Assembly (NCBI RefSeq): GCF_900302475.1
Contig: NZ_OMOQ01000005.1
Coordinates: 43,840 to 107,839, forward strand
Source: Defluviimonas aquaemixtae
Lineage (GTDB): Bacteria > Pseudomonadota > Alphaproteobacteria > Rhodobacterales > Rhodobacteraceae
Length of the DNA stretch: 64,000 nucleotides
Direction of reading: 5' to 3'
In this document: positions 9,792 to 18,677 of the stretch, one piece after another
Layout of the letters: the number at the start of each line of letters is the position of its first letter
Numbering within the stretch: the stretch's first letter is position 1
Program-made: the position numbers and the translations under genes
The notes under the pieces: generated by a model
What the model saw: the letters and a program-made list of their open reading frames with translations, nothing else
The model's database searches: none
Told to the model about the DNA's origin: nothing

Positions 9792-9957
9792 ACTCACCCC
9801 AGTCACGACCCGCCCTCTTCTGCCTAGCAGACCCGTCGACACCATACCAGAACGACGAAGGTGGCGTCCCGCCCCGCTGGCTCCGGCCCGACAAAACTGT
9901 ATGCTGACAGGAGTTTCTCTCGTCGCGAGTCGCCTCATGGTTTTATCCTTCCGCCTA
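9792..9957. other. Intergenic region between hemF and the tandem lipoproteins
   Basis: 166 nt between divergent starts. It must carry both promoters. I see no strong -35/-10 pair and no FNR-type box for hemF. Confidence 0.5.
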
Positions 9958-10323
9958 ATGTTTCGTCCCGCACTACTTTGCCTGTCGCTCGCGAGTGCCT
10001 GCGCCGACACGACCACGCATTGCGCCGGTTCAGAGACTCGTGAGCTTCGGATTGTCGAGCGGCTTATCGAAGAAACCCGTGCTGATATCTCGCGAGGCTA
10101 CCGACGCGAGCGGGTCGACAGCGGGGCCACCGTGAACTTCTGCGTCGGCGGACACGAATCCAATGTCGGTGTGAGTTTCTGCACCGACCCCGGTAGGCGG
10201 TCCCGGCCGGTCGCGATCGACGCGGAGGCCGAGGCGCGCAAGCTCGATGCACTTCTGGCGCGCCGCGATCGGCTTCGGGCCGCGATTGCGGCAAGTCAGT
10301 TTGCCTGCGGTGGTTCGGTATGA
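9958..10323 (+). CDS. Small secreted protein, first of a tandem pair
   Basis: A 121-residue protein with an N-terminal hydrophobic segment (MFRPALLCLSLASAC) that ends in a lipobox-like LASAC, so probably a lipoprotein. The mature part has a helical stretch ETRELRIVERLIEETRADISRGY, two central cysteines (VNFCVGG and VSFCTDP), and the block RPVAIDAEAEARKLDALLARR. The next gene encodes a clear paralogue with the same order of elements. The start could also be the ATG 21 bases upstream. Function unknown; the helix plus Cys pair suggests a small envelope protein. Confidence 0.65.
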   Translation: MFRPALLCLSLASACADTTTHCAGSETRELRIVERLIEETRADISRGYRRERVDSGATVNFCVGGHESNVGVSFCTDPGRRSRPVAIDAEAEARKLDALLARRDRLRAAIAASQFACGGSV

Positions 10324-10333
10324 GAGGGCGACG

Positions 10334-10726
10334 ATGCGCACGGCATATCTAATCGCAGCATTTGTCCTAATGGTTGCAGCATGCGGCACGAAGCAAGAGC
10401 AATGCATACGCACAGCAACGCGCGAAATCCGGACGCTCGATCATCTGACTGCCGAAGCCGAGGCCAACCTGGCGCGCGGCTACGCGTATGAGGAACGGGA
10501 GATCGTGCGCCATGTCTGGCAGCGCTGCGACAACGGCCTGTTCGATCCGGGCCATCCGCGTCGCATGTGTTTCGAACCGGTCTTCGACACGGTTCGCCGG
10601 CCCGTTGCCATCGATCCGGCAGCCGAGACCCGAAAACTTGATGGCCTGAAAGCGCGGCGTGCGGCACTCGTTGGCCCTGTCAGCGCCCGGATCGAAAGCT
10701 GCCGTGTGACCTATCCCGAAAGCTGA
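10334..10726 (+). CDS. Small lipoprotein, second of a tandem pair
   Basis: A 130-residue lipoprotein with a signal segment ending VAAC at about residue 17. It shares with the preceding protein the N-terminal helix (ATREIRTLDHLTAEAEANLARGY), the central cysteine pair (QRC and RMCFEP) and the block RPVAIDPAAETRKLDGLKARR. The ATG lies 10 nt after the stop of the first copy, with GAGAGGG overlapping that stop, so the two are co-transcribed. The pair looks like a tandem duplication that has since diverged. No known domain recognised. Confidence 0.7.
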   Translation: MRTAYLIAAFVLMVAACGTKQEQCIRTATREIRTLDHLTAEAEANLARGYAYEEREIVRHVWQRCDNGLFDPGHPRRMCFEPVFDTVRRPVAIDPAAETRKLDGLKARRAALVGPVSARIESCRVTYPES

Positions 10727-10735
10727 GCCTGATGC

Positions 10736-11545
10736 TCAGTAAGCCGGCACCTGAACAGGATCGAGAAGCCCACGCCCGCCATCGACGGTCAGGATCTGCC
10801 CGGTCACGAAGCCGGAGCCATCGGAGGCGAGGTACTGCACGGAGTCGACAAGCTCGCTCGCCGCGGCGATGCGGCCGAGCGGCGTCCCCTCCGCAATCGC
10901 GTCACGCCAATCGGGATTATCCTTCAGCCGGGCCTGCAGGCTTGCGGTCATGACGCTGGCAAGTGAGACGGCGTTGACCCGGATACGGTGGGAAGCGAGA
11001 GCCACCGCGAGCGACCGCGTCGCCTGGTTGAGCGCCGCTTCGGCGATCGAGTAGGCCAGAAGATCTGGCTGGGCGCGATGGGCGGCCAGCGTGGAGACGT
11101 TGACGATGGCGCCGATCGGTCCTTCGATCTGCTCCTCCTTCTGTGCCTGCACGATCATGCGCTTCGCCGCCATCTGCGACAGTCTGAGAGAGGCCAGCAG
11201 GTTCAAGTTCAGCATCGCCTCGAGCGCCGGATCATCTGCATTCAGCGGGTCCGACGACATGATGCCCCGGCTTGCATTGACGACGATGTCGATGCGTTCG
11301 AAGGCGTCCACCGTCGCCGAAAGCAGGTTGGCGAGCGTCAGCCTCTGGCTCAGATCGCCGCCGAAATAGCGGACTTCACCCTCTTCCGCCGCGTCCTGGC
11401 GCAATTCGTCGGCCAGGCGCGACTCGTCGTTGTCCGCGAACATCACGCGGGCGCCCCGGTCCACGAAATGCCGCCCGATAGCGAGGCCGACCCCGGCCGC
11501 GGCCCCGGTGACGATGGCGGTCTTTCCGGCGATGGAGAGGGACAT
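10736..11545 (-). CDS. Short-chain dehydrogenase/reductase-like protein with altered active site
   Basis: A 269-residue SDR-fold protein. The dinucleotide motif TGAAAGVGLAIG is intact at about residue 13. The usual NNAG is replaced by VNAS, and the catalytic Y-x3-K reads Y-S-I-A-E, so the active-site Lys is Glu (codon GAA, checked on the DNA). The Ser of NVSTLAA and the Tyr are kept. The C-terminal region (SDGSGFVTGQILTVDGG) is normal for the family. The loss of Lys makes classical oxidoreductase activity doubtful; a binding or scaffold role or altered catalysis is possible. The start is MSLSIAGK. Confidence 0.85.
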   Translation of the reverse strand: MSLSIAGKTAIVTGAAAGVGLAIGRHFVDRGARVMFADNDESRLADELRQDAAEEGEVRYFGGDLSQRLTLANLLSATVDAFERIDIVVNASRGIMSSDPLNADDPALEAMLNLNLLASLRLSQMAAKRMIVQAQKEEQIEGPIGAIVNVSTLAAHRAQPDLLAYSIAEAALNQATRSLAVALASHRIRVNAVSLASVMTASLQARLKDNPDWRDAIAEGTPLGRIAAASELVDSVQYLASDGSGFVTGQILTVDGGRGLLDPVQVPAY

Positions 11546-11601
11546 CTTTGATTTCCTGCCTTGAGGTCGGGTCGCGTGATTCTGGCGCAGACTAGTGGAT
11601 A

Positions 11602-12621
11602 TCAACGCCGTGGGCGAGCGGTGGCGGGAGCTACCGCCACGGGCCGCGCAGCGGCGAATATCTTAAAGCCGGAGTCGCCCCCAATCTCGGCGACCTCGCG
11701 GAAATTGGCCCTCAGCACAGCCTCGTAGGGAAGGTGACGGTTCGCGACCAGGTAGAGCCGCCCTTGCGGCGCGAGCATTTCTGCGGCAGCCGCGATGAAG
11801 GCAGCCCCGAGCGCCGGATCGGCCGCGCGGCCAACGTGAAAGGGCGGATTCGTGACGACCGTCGCCGGGCGTCCGTCTGACTTAAACAATGTCGCGTCCG
11901 CCCAATGAAAATGCGCCCTCGGGTCGGTCACGTTCGCCCGCGCGCATTCGAGCGCAGCGTGATCAGCCTCGATCAGATCGAGGCTCATCACGTCCGGCCG
12001 GGCGAGGATCGCGGTGGCGAGAAAACCCCAACCCGCCCCCAGCTCGACCACATGTCCAGACAGATCGCCGGGCAGCGCTGCGGCAAGAAGTTCGGACCCG
12101 CGGTCAGGCCGGTCGGCCGCGAAGACGCCAGGCATGGTAGTGAAGCCTGGCGCCGGGCAGAGGGGGGTTGCCATCCAGTCGTCGAATTCGGGACCCGCCG
12201 CGAAGCGGAAGATCTTGCCATGCGCCTTGGCGAGCGGGGCGGAGATCGCCACCCGCGACCGGATATCCCGGATCATCGAATCCACGCCGTCGGTTTTCTG
12301 CCCGTCGATCCAGACTGGCCCGCCGGCGACGACCTTCGCGGTCGCCCCCGCGATGCGGGCACGCGCTTCGCCCCGGGCGCGCGGCAGCACCACGACGGCC
12401 GCCGCGAAGCCGTCGCCAGCCTCGGCGATCGAGGGGACGACATGCCATCCGTGCCGGGCAAGCGCTGCGTGGTCGGGGTAGAACCCCTGGACGACGACGG
12501 TCCGGTCCTTCGGAAAGATGGACAGATCGGCCGCGGCGCGTGGCCCGGTGAGGAGCACACGGCCGGATGCGGGCAGCGCATCTGCGCCCTGAAGCGCAAG
12601 GGAAAATCTCGGATGAGCCAT
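11602..12621 (-). CDS. rsmC: RsmC-like rRNA guanine-N2 methyltransferase
   Basis: A 339-residue SAM-dependent methyltransferase. The C-terminal catalytic half has the SAM motif VVELGAGWGFLATAIL (about residue 193), the acidic DLIEADHAALECAR, and the N6/N2-methyltransferase signature VVTNPPFHVGR. The degenerate N-terminal half is typical of RsmC/RlmG (duplicated fold), whose E. coli member methylates G1207 of 16S rRNA. I start at MAHPRFSLALQG; 14 extra upstream codons are in frame. It lies 56 nt upstream of the SDR-like gene on the same strand. Confidence 0.85.
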   Translation of the reverse strand: MAHPRFSLALQGADALPASGRVLLTGPRAAADLSIFPKDRTVVVQGFYPDHAALARHGWHVVPSIAEAGDGFAAAVVVLPRARGEARARIAGATAKVVAGGPVWIDGQKTDGVDSMIRDIRSRVAISAPLAKAHGKIFRFAAGPEFDDWMATPLCPAPGFTTMPGVFAADRPDRGSELLAAALPGDLSGHVVELGAGWGFLATAILARPDVMSLDLIEADHAALECARANVTDPRAHFHWADATLFKSDGRPATVVTNPPFHVGRAADPALGAAFIAAAAEMLAPQGRLYLVANRHLPYEAVLRANFREVAEIGGDSGFKIFAAARPVAVAPATARPRR

Positions 12622-12641
12622 CCAGGGCTGGGGGCCGGCCC

Positions 12642-12983
12642 CTATTCCTTTTCCATCGTGCATTGCAGCGGGTGCTGATGGCGGCGCGAGAAGTCCATCA
12701 CCTGCGCCACTTTCGTCTCTGCGACCTCGAACGAGAAGACGCCCACGACGGCGAGGCCCTTCTTATGCACGGTCAGCATCACCTCAAAGGCCTGACTGTG
12801 TGTCATCCCGAAGAACCGCTCAAGCACATGGACGACAAATTCCATGGGCGTGTAGTCGTCATTCAGAAGCAGCACCTTGTATAGCGGCGGACGCTGCGTC
12901 TTCGGACGCGTTTTGGTGATCACCGAAGTATCGGGTGAACCACCTCGCTTGTCGTCCGACAAAATGATGGGGTGCAGCGGCAC
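12642..12983 (-). CDS. clpS: ATP-dependent Clp protease adaptor ClpS
   Basis: ClpS, about 113 residues, delivers N-degron substrates to ClpAP. The core is typical: [23 protein letters not shown], the substrate-pocket Asp-Asp, [20 protein letters not shown], and the C-terminal [15 protein letters not shown]. No ATG fits the N-terminus. An AAGGAG site at 12993-12998 places the start at a GTG (12983) or the adjacent TTG (12986); a further in-frame TTG gives MSDDKRGG. The gene is downstream of nothing obvious and is followed by the rsmC-like gene on the same strand. Confidence 0.92.
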   Translation of the reverse strand: MPLHPIILSDDKRGGSPDTSVITKTRPKTQRPPLYKVLLLNDDYTPMEFVVHVLERFFGMTHSQAFEVMLTVHKKGLAVVGVFSFEVAETKVAQVMDFSRRHQHPLQCTMEKE

Positions 12984-13133
12984 CAATCGACACTCCTTCG
13001 GGGGCCGCGACCGGAATCGGCGCGACGCTTGGGTCTTCCAATATAGTCCCATCACCAAATGTGAAAAGGGTCGCGATGCCGCGGATTGCGTCCGGAAGCG
13101 CAAAGGGTCAAGAATCACGGCGCGGGGGATTAC

Positions 13134-13832
13134 ATGTCCGGACTGACCACGATCGCCTTCGATGCCGACGACACACTGTGGCATAATGAGCGGTTTTTCC
13201 AACTCACGCAGGCGCGGTTTGCCGAGCTCCTGGCCGACTACGCACCGCCCGTCCACCTGGCCGAGCGGCTTGAGGCGGCGGAGCGGCGCAACCTTGGCCG
13301 TTACGGATTCGGCATCAAGGGCTTCGTACTGTCGATGATCGAAACCGCGCTTGACGTTACCGGCGACAAGGCCCCCGCACCGGTAATCCGGGAGCTCGTA
13401 TCGGCCGGGCACGAGATGCTCGCCCACCCAATCGAGCTTCTGCCCCACGCCCGCGAGATTGTCGCGGCGCTCGCGCCAGACTACCGCATCCTCCTGATAA
13501 CAAAGGGCGATCTTCTCGACCAAGAGCGCAAGCTGGCCCATTCCGGGCTCGGCGATCTGTTCGACGGGGTCGAGATCGTGTCGGACAAGACGCCCCCCGT
13601 CTATGCCCGCGTGTTCGAGCGGCACGGGGCCGAACCCTCGGCTGCGATGATGGTCGGCAATTCTATGAAGTCGGATGTCCGGCCAGTCCTCGATCTCGGC
13701 GCTTGGGGCGTGCACGTGCCGCACGAGCTCACATGGGGCTACGAACTGGTGCCGCCGCCCGTAGGTCACGCGCGATTCCGCAGCCTGCCCAATCTTGGCG
13801 CGCTCCCTGCGCTGGTGTCGGAGATCGGGTGA
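13134..13832 (+). CDS. HAD-superfamily hydrolase
   Basis: A 232-residue HAD phosphatase. Motif I is FDADDTLW (nucleophile Asp about residue 10), with motif II in ILLITKGD, the motif III Lys in the following segment (ERKLAHSG or DKTPPVYAR), and motif IV in [17 protein letters not shown]. The helical cap lies between motifs I and II, as in the YjjG/haloacid dehalogenase group that dephosphorylates nucleotides and small sugar phosphates. ATG follows GGGGGA. It is divergent from clpS. The substrate cannot be predicted. Confidence 0.88.
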   Translation: MSGLTTIAFDADDTLWHNERFFQLTQARFAELLADYAPPVHLAERLEAAERRNLGRYGFGIKGFVLSMIETALDVTGDKAPAPVIRELVSAGHEMLAHPIELLPHAREIVAALAPDYRILLITKGDLLDQERKLAHSGLGDLFDGVEIVSDKTPPVYARVFERHGAEPSAAMMVGNSMKSDVRPVLDLGAWGVHVPHELTWGYELVPPPVGHARFRSLPNLGALPALVSEIG

Positions 13833-14030
13833 TCCCGGCGCCACGGCACGATTGCCGAGGCGTGGACATCCTCGGACCTGCATCGACGACGCGGCTATTC
13901 TGCGACTGTTGATGCTCCGAGAACAAATTCGTTGAAAATCCGGTGTTTTCGCAACTTCTCTCATGTGCTATCGTGAGATCAAATCACCAAGCCCCGGCGC
14001 AAAGATCGGGGCGCGAGGCAGGAAAAGAAC

Positions 14031-15863
14031 GTGAGACAGGTGCTTGCTTGTCCGGGGCAGTGCGTCCATCGCACCGGCGTATTTATCGCGGTTGTGCTGG
14101 TATTGATACTGGCACCGGTAGTCGTCTACGCCGCGCCCTATGCGGCTTATGTCATCGACGCCCGCACGGGCCGCGTGCTGCATGAGGAGAATGCCCATAC
14201 GCGGCTGCATCCGGCATCCCTGACCAAGATGATGACACTCTATATTGCTTTCGAGGCGATCGAACGCGGTGAGATCTCGCTCGACAGCAGGGTCAGGATT
14301 TCCAAGCACGCGGCGTCGCAGCCACCCTCCAAGCTCGGGCTCCGGGCGGGCCAGACGATCGCGCTGCGATACCTGATCCGCGCAGCAGCCATCAAGTCGG
14401 CCAATGACGCGGCGACGGCCATTGGCGAGGCGATCGAAGGCTCCGAAAGCGCCTTCGCGCGGCGCATGACGCGCACCTCCAAGGCGCTCGGGATGACGAA
14501 GACAACCTTCGCGAACGCGAACGGGCTGACCGCCAAGGGCCACCTGTCGACAGCCCGCGACATGACGCTGCTCGGCAGGCATCTTTTCTACGACTACCCG
14601 CAATACTACAACCTCTTCTCGCGCACTTCTGCCGATGCGGGAATCGCCAAGGTCGCCTCGACCAATCGCCGGTTCCTCGGCGCTTACAAGGGCGCGGACG
14701 GGATCAAGACGGGCTATACCTCGGCCGCCGGCTTCAACCTGACCGCCTCGGCGCAGCGCGGCAGCAAACGGATCATCGCGACAGTGTTCGGCGGCAAGTC
14801 GACCGCGTCGCGCAACCAGCGCGTGGCCGAGCTTCTGGATCTCGGCTTCGGCAAGGCACCGAACCGGGTGGCGGTGCAGAAGCCCGCGCGCCCGGCCTAT
14901 TCCGGCGAAGAGGAAACCGAACCGCTCATCCTGGCCGACGCGCCGAGCGGCAGCCGCAACCTGGCGCCCGGCAAAACCATCCGCCTGAACGTGGCCGTCA
15001 AGACGAGCCCGCGGCCCAAGGCGCGTCCGGTGCCGGGCGGCGCGGAACCGTCGGAAACGCTGCTCGTCGCCATGCAGGATTCGATCGACGCGGTCCTGGC
15101 GGAAGCGCAAGAAGAACCAGCAAAGGCAGCCAAAACCGAAGTGATCGCGGAAGCAGTGGTCGAAGCCGCCACCGCGCCTATCGAAGTGGCGCCGACCGAC
15201 ACCGAGGGGGCGGATGTGGCCGAGGCGGCACCCGTCGTTCCTGAGGTGCCGCAGTTTGTTCAGGATACTGCTCCGCAGCCGGAAACGCTGGCCGCCATTG
15301 CCGCTACGGAGGCAGTGGACGAGGACGCGCCTGCGGAAGCGGCACTCTCGCTCGCCAACGCCTCGTCGATCGCGCCCACAGCTTCACCCAAGCCTGCACC
15401 CTCGCCACTGCGCCTCGCCGATACGGAGATAGCAGAGCCCGTCGAACTGGCCGCGGCCACCGAACCTGATGCCCTGCCCGAGACTGAACGGGTCTCGGCG
15501 CCAGCCGACGAACCGGCGGCTGCGCCGAAGTCCCGGCCCGAACAACTGGTTCTCGCATCGCTTGCGGTGGAAGAACCCGAAACGGCCGAAGAGCCGCTCG
15601 AGGTCGTGACGCGCGTCTCAACCTCTGGCGGGCGGCAATGGGCGATCAATGTCGGCCACTACGGGTCGCGCTACAACGCCGAACGCCAACTTCTTCAAAC
15701 CGCGCTAGTCGAGATGAACACGCTCGACGAGGCGCTGCGCAAGGTGGTTGCCAAACGCGGCGGTTATGACGCGAACTTTGTCGGGATGACGCAGGAGATT
15801 GCTGAACTTGCCTGCCGCCGACTGCAGGCCCGTCAGACCGAATGCACGGTGATCGGCCCCTGA
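14031..15863 (+). CDS. D-alanyl-D-alanine carboxypeptidase (DacA type) with long linker and SPOR-like C-terminus
   Basis: A 610-residue exported penicillin-binding protein that trims peptidoglycan pentapeptides. A signal segment (residues about 16-34) precedes the S11 peptidase domain with SLTK (active-site Ser), SAN and the KTG box of GADGIKTGYTSAAGF. After residue about 290 comes a roughly 230-residue Ala/Pro/Glu-rich low-complexity linker. The last 70 residues (starting RQWAINVGHYGSRYNAERQL) look like a SPOR-type domain for septal peptidoglycan, with a short Cys pair near the end. Start is GTG after AGGAAAAG. A 198-nt gap upstream must hold its promoter; I see no convincing -35/-10 pair there. 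Confidence 0.88.
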   Translation: MRQVLACPGQCVHRTGVFIAVVLVLILAPVVVYAAPYAAYVIDARTGRVLHEENAHTRLHPASLTKMMTLYIAFEAIERGEISLDSRVRISKHAASQPPSKLGLRAGQTIALRYLIRAAAIKSANDAATAIGEAIEGSESAFARRMTRTSKALGMTKTTFANANGLTAKGHLSTARDMTLLGRHLFYDYPQYYNLFSRTSADAGIAKVASTNRRFLGAYKGADGIKTGYTSAAGFNLTASAQRGSKRIIATVFGGKSTASRNQRVAELLDLGFGKAPNRVAVQKPARPAYSGEEETEPLILADAPSGSRNLAPGKTIRLNVAVKTSPRPKARPVPGGAEPSETLLVAMQDSIDAVLAEAQEEPAKAAKTEVIAEAVVEAATAPIEVAPTDTEGADVAEAAPVVPEVPQFVQDTAPQPETLAAIAATEAVDEDAPAEAALSLANASSIAPTASPKPAPSPLRLADTEIAEPVELAAATEPDALPETERVSAPADEPAAAPKSRPEQLVLASLAVEEPETAEEPLEVVTRVSTSGGRQWAINVGHYGSRYNAERQLLQTALVEMNTLDEALRKVVAKRGGYDANFVGMTQEIAELACRRLQARQTECTVIGP

Positions 15864-15866
15864 CGC

Positions 15867-16025
15867 TCACGGTTTTGGCCGGTCGTCCCAGTCTTTCTGA
15901 AGAATGCGACGGGCGTCGCCCTCGGGGTCGTCGTACTGTCGCGTCCTGAGCGACCAGAGAAAGGCCACAAGCCCAATCCCGCCGAGGAAAAGCGACACCG
16001 GAATAAGATAGGCGAGGATCTCCAT
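15867..16025 (-). CDS. ccoS: cbb3-type cytochrome oxidase assembly protein CcoS
   Basis: A 52-residue single-span membrane protein: MEILAYLIPVSLFLGGIGLV forms the helix, followed by FLWSLRTRQYDDPEGDARRIL. The Y-D-D-P-E-G-D-A-x-R-I-L tail is the CcoS signature. CcoS is needed for insertion of cofactors into the cbb3 oxidase. It starts 9 nt after the ccoI stop with an AGGAGG ribosome site and ends 3 nt from the convergent dacA-type gene. It completes the ccoGHIS order. Confidence 0.95.
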   Translation of the reverse strand: MEILAYLIPVSLFLGGIGLVAFLWSLRTRQYDDPEGDARRILQKDWDDRPKP

Positions 16026-16034
16026 GCCGACCTC

Positions 16035-18221
16035 CTATTTCAGCCTGAGCGCGTTCAGCGAAACCGTCAGCGAGGACGCCGACATGGCGAGCGCCGCGAT
16101 CAGTGGCGTGGCGAAACCCGCAAGCGCGATGGGCACGGCGATCGCGTTGTAGCCGAGCGACAGGCCGAAGTTCTCCTTGATGCGCCTGCGCGCCTTTGCG
16201 GCGACCCGCAGCGCCTCGGGCAGCGGTGCGAGATCCTGCCCCAGAAGCACGATATCCGAGGCCACCCGCGCCGCGTCGAGCGCGGAAGCGGGCGAGATCG
16301 ACACATGGGCCGAGGCTAGCGCGGCGGTGTCGTTCAGGCCGTCACCCACCATAAGGACGCGTGCGCCCTCGTCCCGCAACTCGGCGATCCGGGCAGACTT
16401 CTCTTCGGGACGCTGGGCCGACCGCCAGTCCGCGATGCCGAGCCGGGCCGCGAGCGCGGAGACCGGCGCTTCGCCGTCGCCCGAAAGCAGTAGCACACGC
16501 TTGCCGGCGGCCTTCAGCGCCGCCACCGCCTCCGCAGCGCCGGGACGCGGGCGGTCGGAGAAGACGAAGCCATGGGCCAGGTCGTCGCCGATCCCGAGAT
16601 AGGTCGCGGTCTCGCCCACCGCCTCCGCGCCAACCCATTCGGCGCGTCCGAGACGCACGCGCTGCCCTTCCCAGCGCCCTTCGACGCCAAAGCCCGGGAC
16701 TTCCTTCACGTTGCTCACGCGGGCCGCGGCAATCCCCATCACCGCAATCCCCGACGCAAGCGCGCGTGAGAGGGGGTGCGCCGATCCGGCGGCGAGCGCG
16801 ACGGCAATTTCCAACTCGGCTCTCGGATGCGCTTCCAGATCCATCGGTTGCGGCGCGCCAAGCGTCAGCGTGCCGGTCTTGTCGAAGACGACGGTATCGA
16901 CCTCGGCCAGCCGCTCGAGCGCCGTGCCATCCTTGATGAGGAAGCCCCGCCGAAACAGCCGACCGGAGGCGGAGGTCACTACGGCAGGCACGGCAAGCGC
17001 GAGCGCGCATGGGCACGTGATGATCAGGACCGCCGCCGCGATGTTGAGCGACAAACGAAGGTCGCCGGTCGCGGTCATCCATCCGGTGAGGGCCGCAAGC
17101 GCCAGAAAATGCACGGCCGGGGCGTAGGCCCGCGCCATGCGGTCGGCGAGCGAGGTGTAGCGCGTCCTGGCGCTTTCGGCGACCGCGACAAGATCGGCCA
17201 TACGGTGAAGCGAACTGTCGCGACCGGCGGCAGTGACCGTCAGCGTCAAGGGGCCGGTCAAGTTCACCTCTCCCGCACTGACGGTCATGCCTTCGGCGGC
17301 CCGGACCGGCAGGGTCTCGCCGGTCAGCAACGACCGGTCGATCTCGGAAGCGCCCTCGGCGACGATACCGTCCGCCGGCATCCGCGCGCCGGGCCGCACG
17401 AACACGAGATCCCCGGGCGCGAGATCGGCGACCGGAACGACCTGTTCGCTTCCATCGATCAGCCGCGTCGCCCGCGGCACTTCGAGCGCTGCAAGTTCTT
17501 CCGCTGCGGATCGCGCCGCAGCGCGCGAGCGGTAGTCGAGGTAGCGGCCGGCCAAAAGGAAGAAGCAAAGCGATACGGCCGCGTCGAAATAGGCGTAGTG
17601 CCCACCCTCGAAGGTCTCGTAGAGCGACATCGACGCCGCGAGGACAAGCGCGAGCGAGATGGGCACGTCCATGCCGAGCCGGCGTGCCTTGAGCGCGGTG
17701 AAAGCGGCCGAGAAGAACGGCTGGCCCGCAAAGGCGAGCGTCGGCAGGGCGATGGCGGCGGAGATCCAGTGGAAGAGTTCGCGCGTTGCAGCCTCGGCGC
17801 CCGACCAGACAGCAACTGACAAAAGCATGATATTCATCATTGCGAAGCCCGCGACGCCGAGCCGCATGAGAAGGTCGCGCCCGCGCCGGTCGGTCTCGGT
17901 GGTCGACAGCAGCCCCGGATCGAGCTCGTACGCGGGATAGCCGATCGCGTCCAACACCTCGATCAGCCCCGCCGCCGACACGTTTGGCCCGGCCTCGACC
18001 GAGACGCGCTTCAGCGTCAAGTTCACGCGCGCCGAACGAACGCCGGGAAGGGCCGCAAGCGCGCGTTCGACGTCGGAGATGCAGACCGCACAGTGGACGG
18101 TGGGCAGCGACAGAACGAGACCGGCGCGGTCCTGATCCGCGCCCCGCTCGGCCAATGTTTCGGCCGCGGGTGCCGCGACGCAGGCGGGGCAAGCCGAAAC
18201 CGCTGTCGCAGCCGTCGCCAT
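16035..18221 (-). CDS. ccoI: Copper-translocating P-type ATPase CcoI
   Basis: A 728-residue P1B ATPase that exports copper to the periplasm for the CuB centre of the cbb3 oxidase. The N-terminus holds a CPAC motif and a heavy-metal domain with CAVC at about residue 47. The membrane metal site is CPC in IITCPCALALAVPA. The phosphorylation motif is DKTGTLTLG and the hinge GDGLNDTAAL. Eight helices are expected. The ATG overlaps the ccoH stop by one base (TGATG). Its place between ccoH and ccoS identifies it as CcoI and not a copper-resistance CopA. Confidence 0.95.
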   Translation of the reverse strand: MATAATAVSACPACVAAPAAETLAERGADQDRAGLVLSLPTVHCAVCISDVERALAALPGVRSARVNLTLKRVSVEAGPNVSAAGLIEVLDAIGYPAYELDPGLLSTTETDRRGRDLLMRLGVAGFAMMNIMLLSVAVWSGAEAATRELFHWISAAIALPTLAFAGQPFFSAAFTALKARRLGMDVPISLALVLAASMSLYETFEGGHYAYFDAAVSLCFFLLAGRYLDYRSRAAARSAAEELAALEVPRATRLIDGSEQVVPVADLAPGDLVFVRPGARMPADGIVAEGASEIDRSLLTGETLPVRAAEGMTVSAGEVNLTGPLTLTVTAAGRDSSLHRMADLVAVAESARTRYTSLADRMARAYAPAVHFLALAALTGWMTATGDLRLSLNIAAAVLIITCPCALALAVPAVVTSASGRLFRRGFLIKDGTALERLAEVDTVVFDKTGTLTLGAPQPMDLEAHPRAELEIAVALAAGSAHPLSRALASGIAVMGIAAARVSNVKEVPGFGVEGRWEGQRVRLGRAEWVGAEAVGETATYLGIGDDLAHGFVFSDRPRPGAAEAVAALKAAGKRVLLLSGDGEAPVSALAARLGIADWRSAQRPEEKSARIAELRDEGARVLMVGDGLNDTAALASAHVSISPASALDAARVASDIVLLGQDLAPLPEALRVAAKARRRIKENFGLSLGYNAIAVPIALAGFATPLIAALAMSASSLTVSLNALRLK

Positions 18222-18676
18222 CAGTCCCTCACGAACAGATTGAGCCGCTGGTGAAAGAGCGTTCCGTCACCAGCGTAAGCTTCGAGTAGAATCATCCACT
18301 TGCCCGGGCCCAGTTCTGCCGGCGCGCTGTAGCTCGATCCGTCCCATACGAAAGCAGGCGAGATATCGTTGGCCGCCTCGGTCGTCCGACCGACGAGCGC
18401 CGTCAGCCGATCGACCTGCACCGGACGCCCGCCGATGCCTCGGAACTTCAGCCGCAGAGTTCCGGCCTCGTAGCTGTGCGACAGCGACCAGCCCAGCGCT
18501 TCCTGCGCCGCGCGTGCCGCTTCAAACCGCTGCGAAGCGACGTAGGAATTCTTCACCTCGAGCCCGGGAAAGGTCCGGACAGCCTGCACCGCCATGACTA
18601 CGTTCACACCGATGATCACCGCGAAGGCCGAAGCGGCAATGAAGAATACCTTGCGGCCGGTCAGTTCGCCCTTCAT
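18221..18676 (-). CDS. ccoH: cbb3 oxidase assembly protein CcoH (FixH)
   Basis: A 151-residue protein with one N-terminal membrane helix (about residues 10-30) and a periplasmic beta-rich domain with the FixH-type segments FPGLEVKNSYVASQRF and GPGKWMILLEAYAGDG. FixH/CcoH helps insert copper and assemble cbb3 oxidase. It starts one base after ccoG ends and overlaps ccoI, so ccoG-H-I-S form one transcript. Confidence 0.93.
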   Translation of the reverse strand: MKGELTGRKVFFIAASAFAVIIGVNVVMAVQAVRTFPGLEVKNSYVASQRFEAARAAQEALGWSLSHSYEAGTLRLKFRGIGGRPVQVDRLTALVGRTTEAANDISPAFVWDGSSYSAPAELGPGKWMILLEAYAGDGTLFHQRLNLFVRD

Positions 18677-18677
18677 C

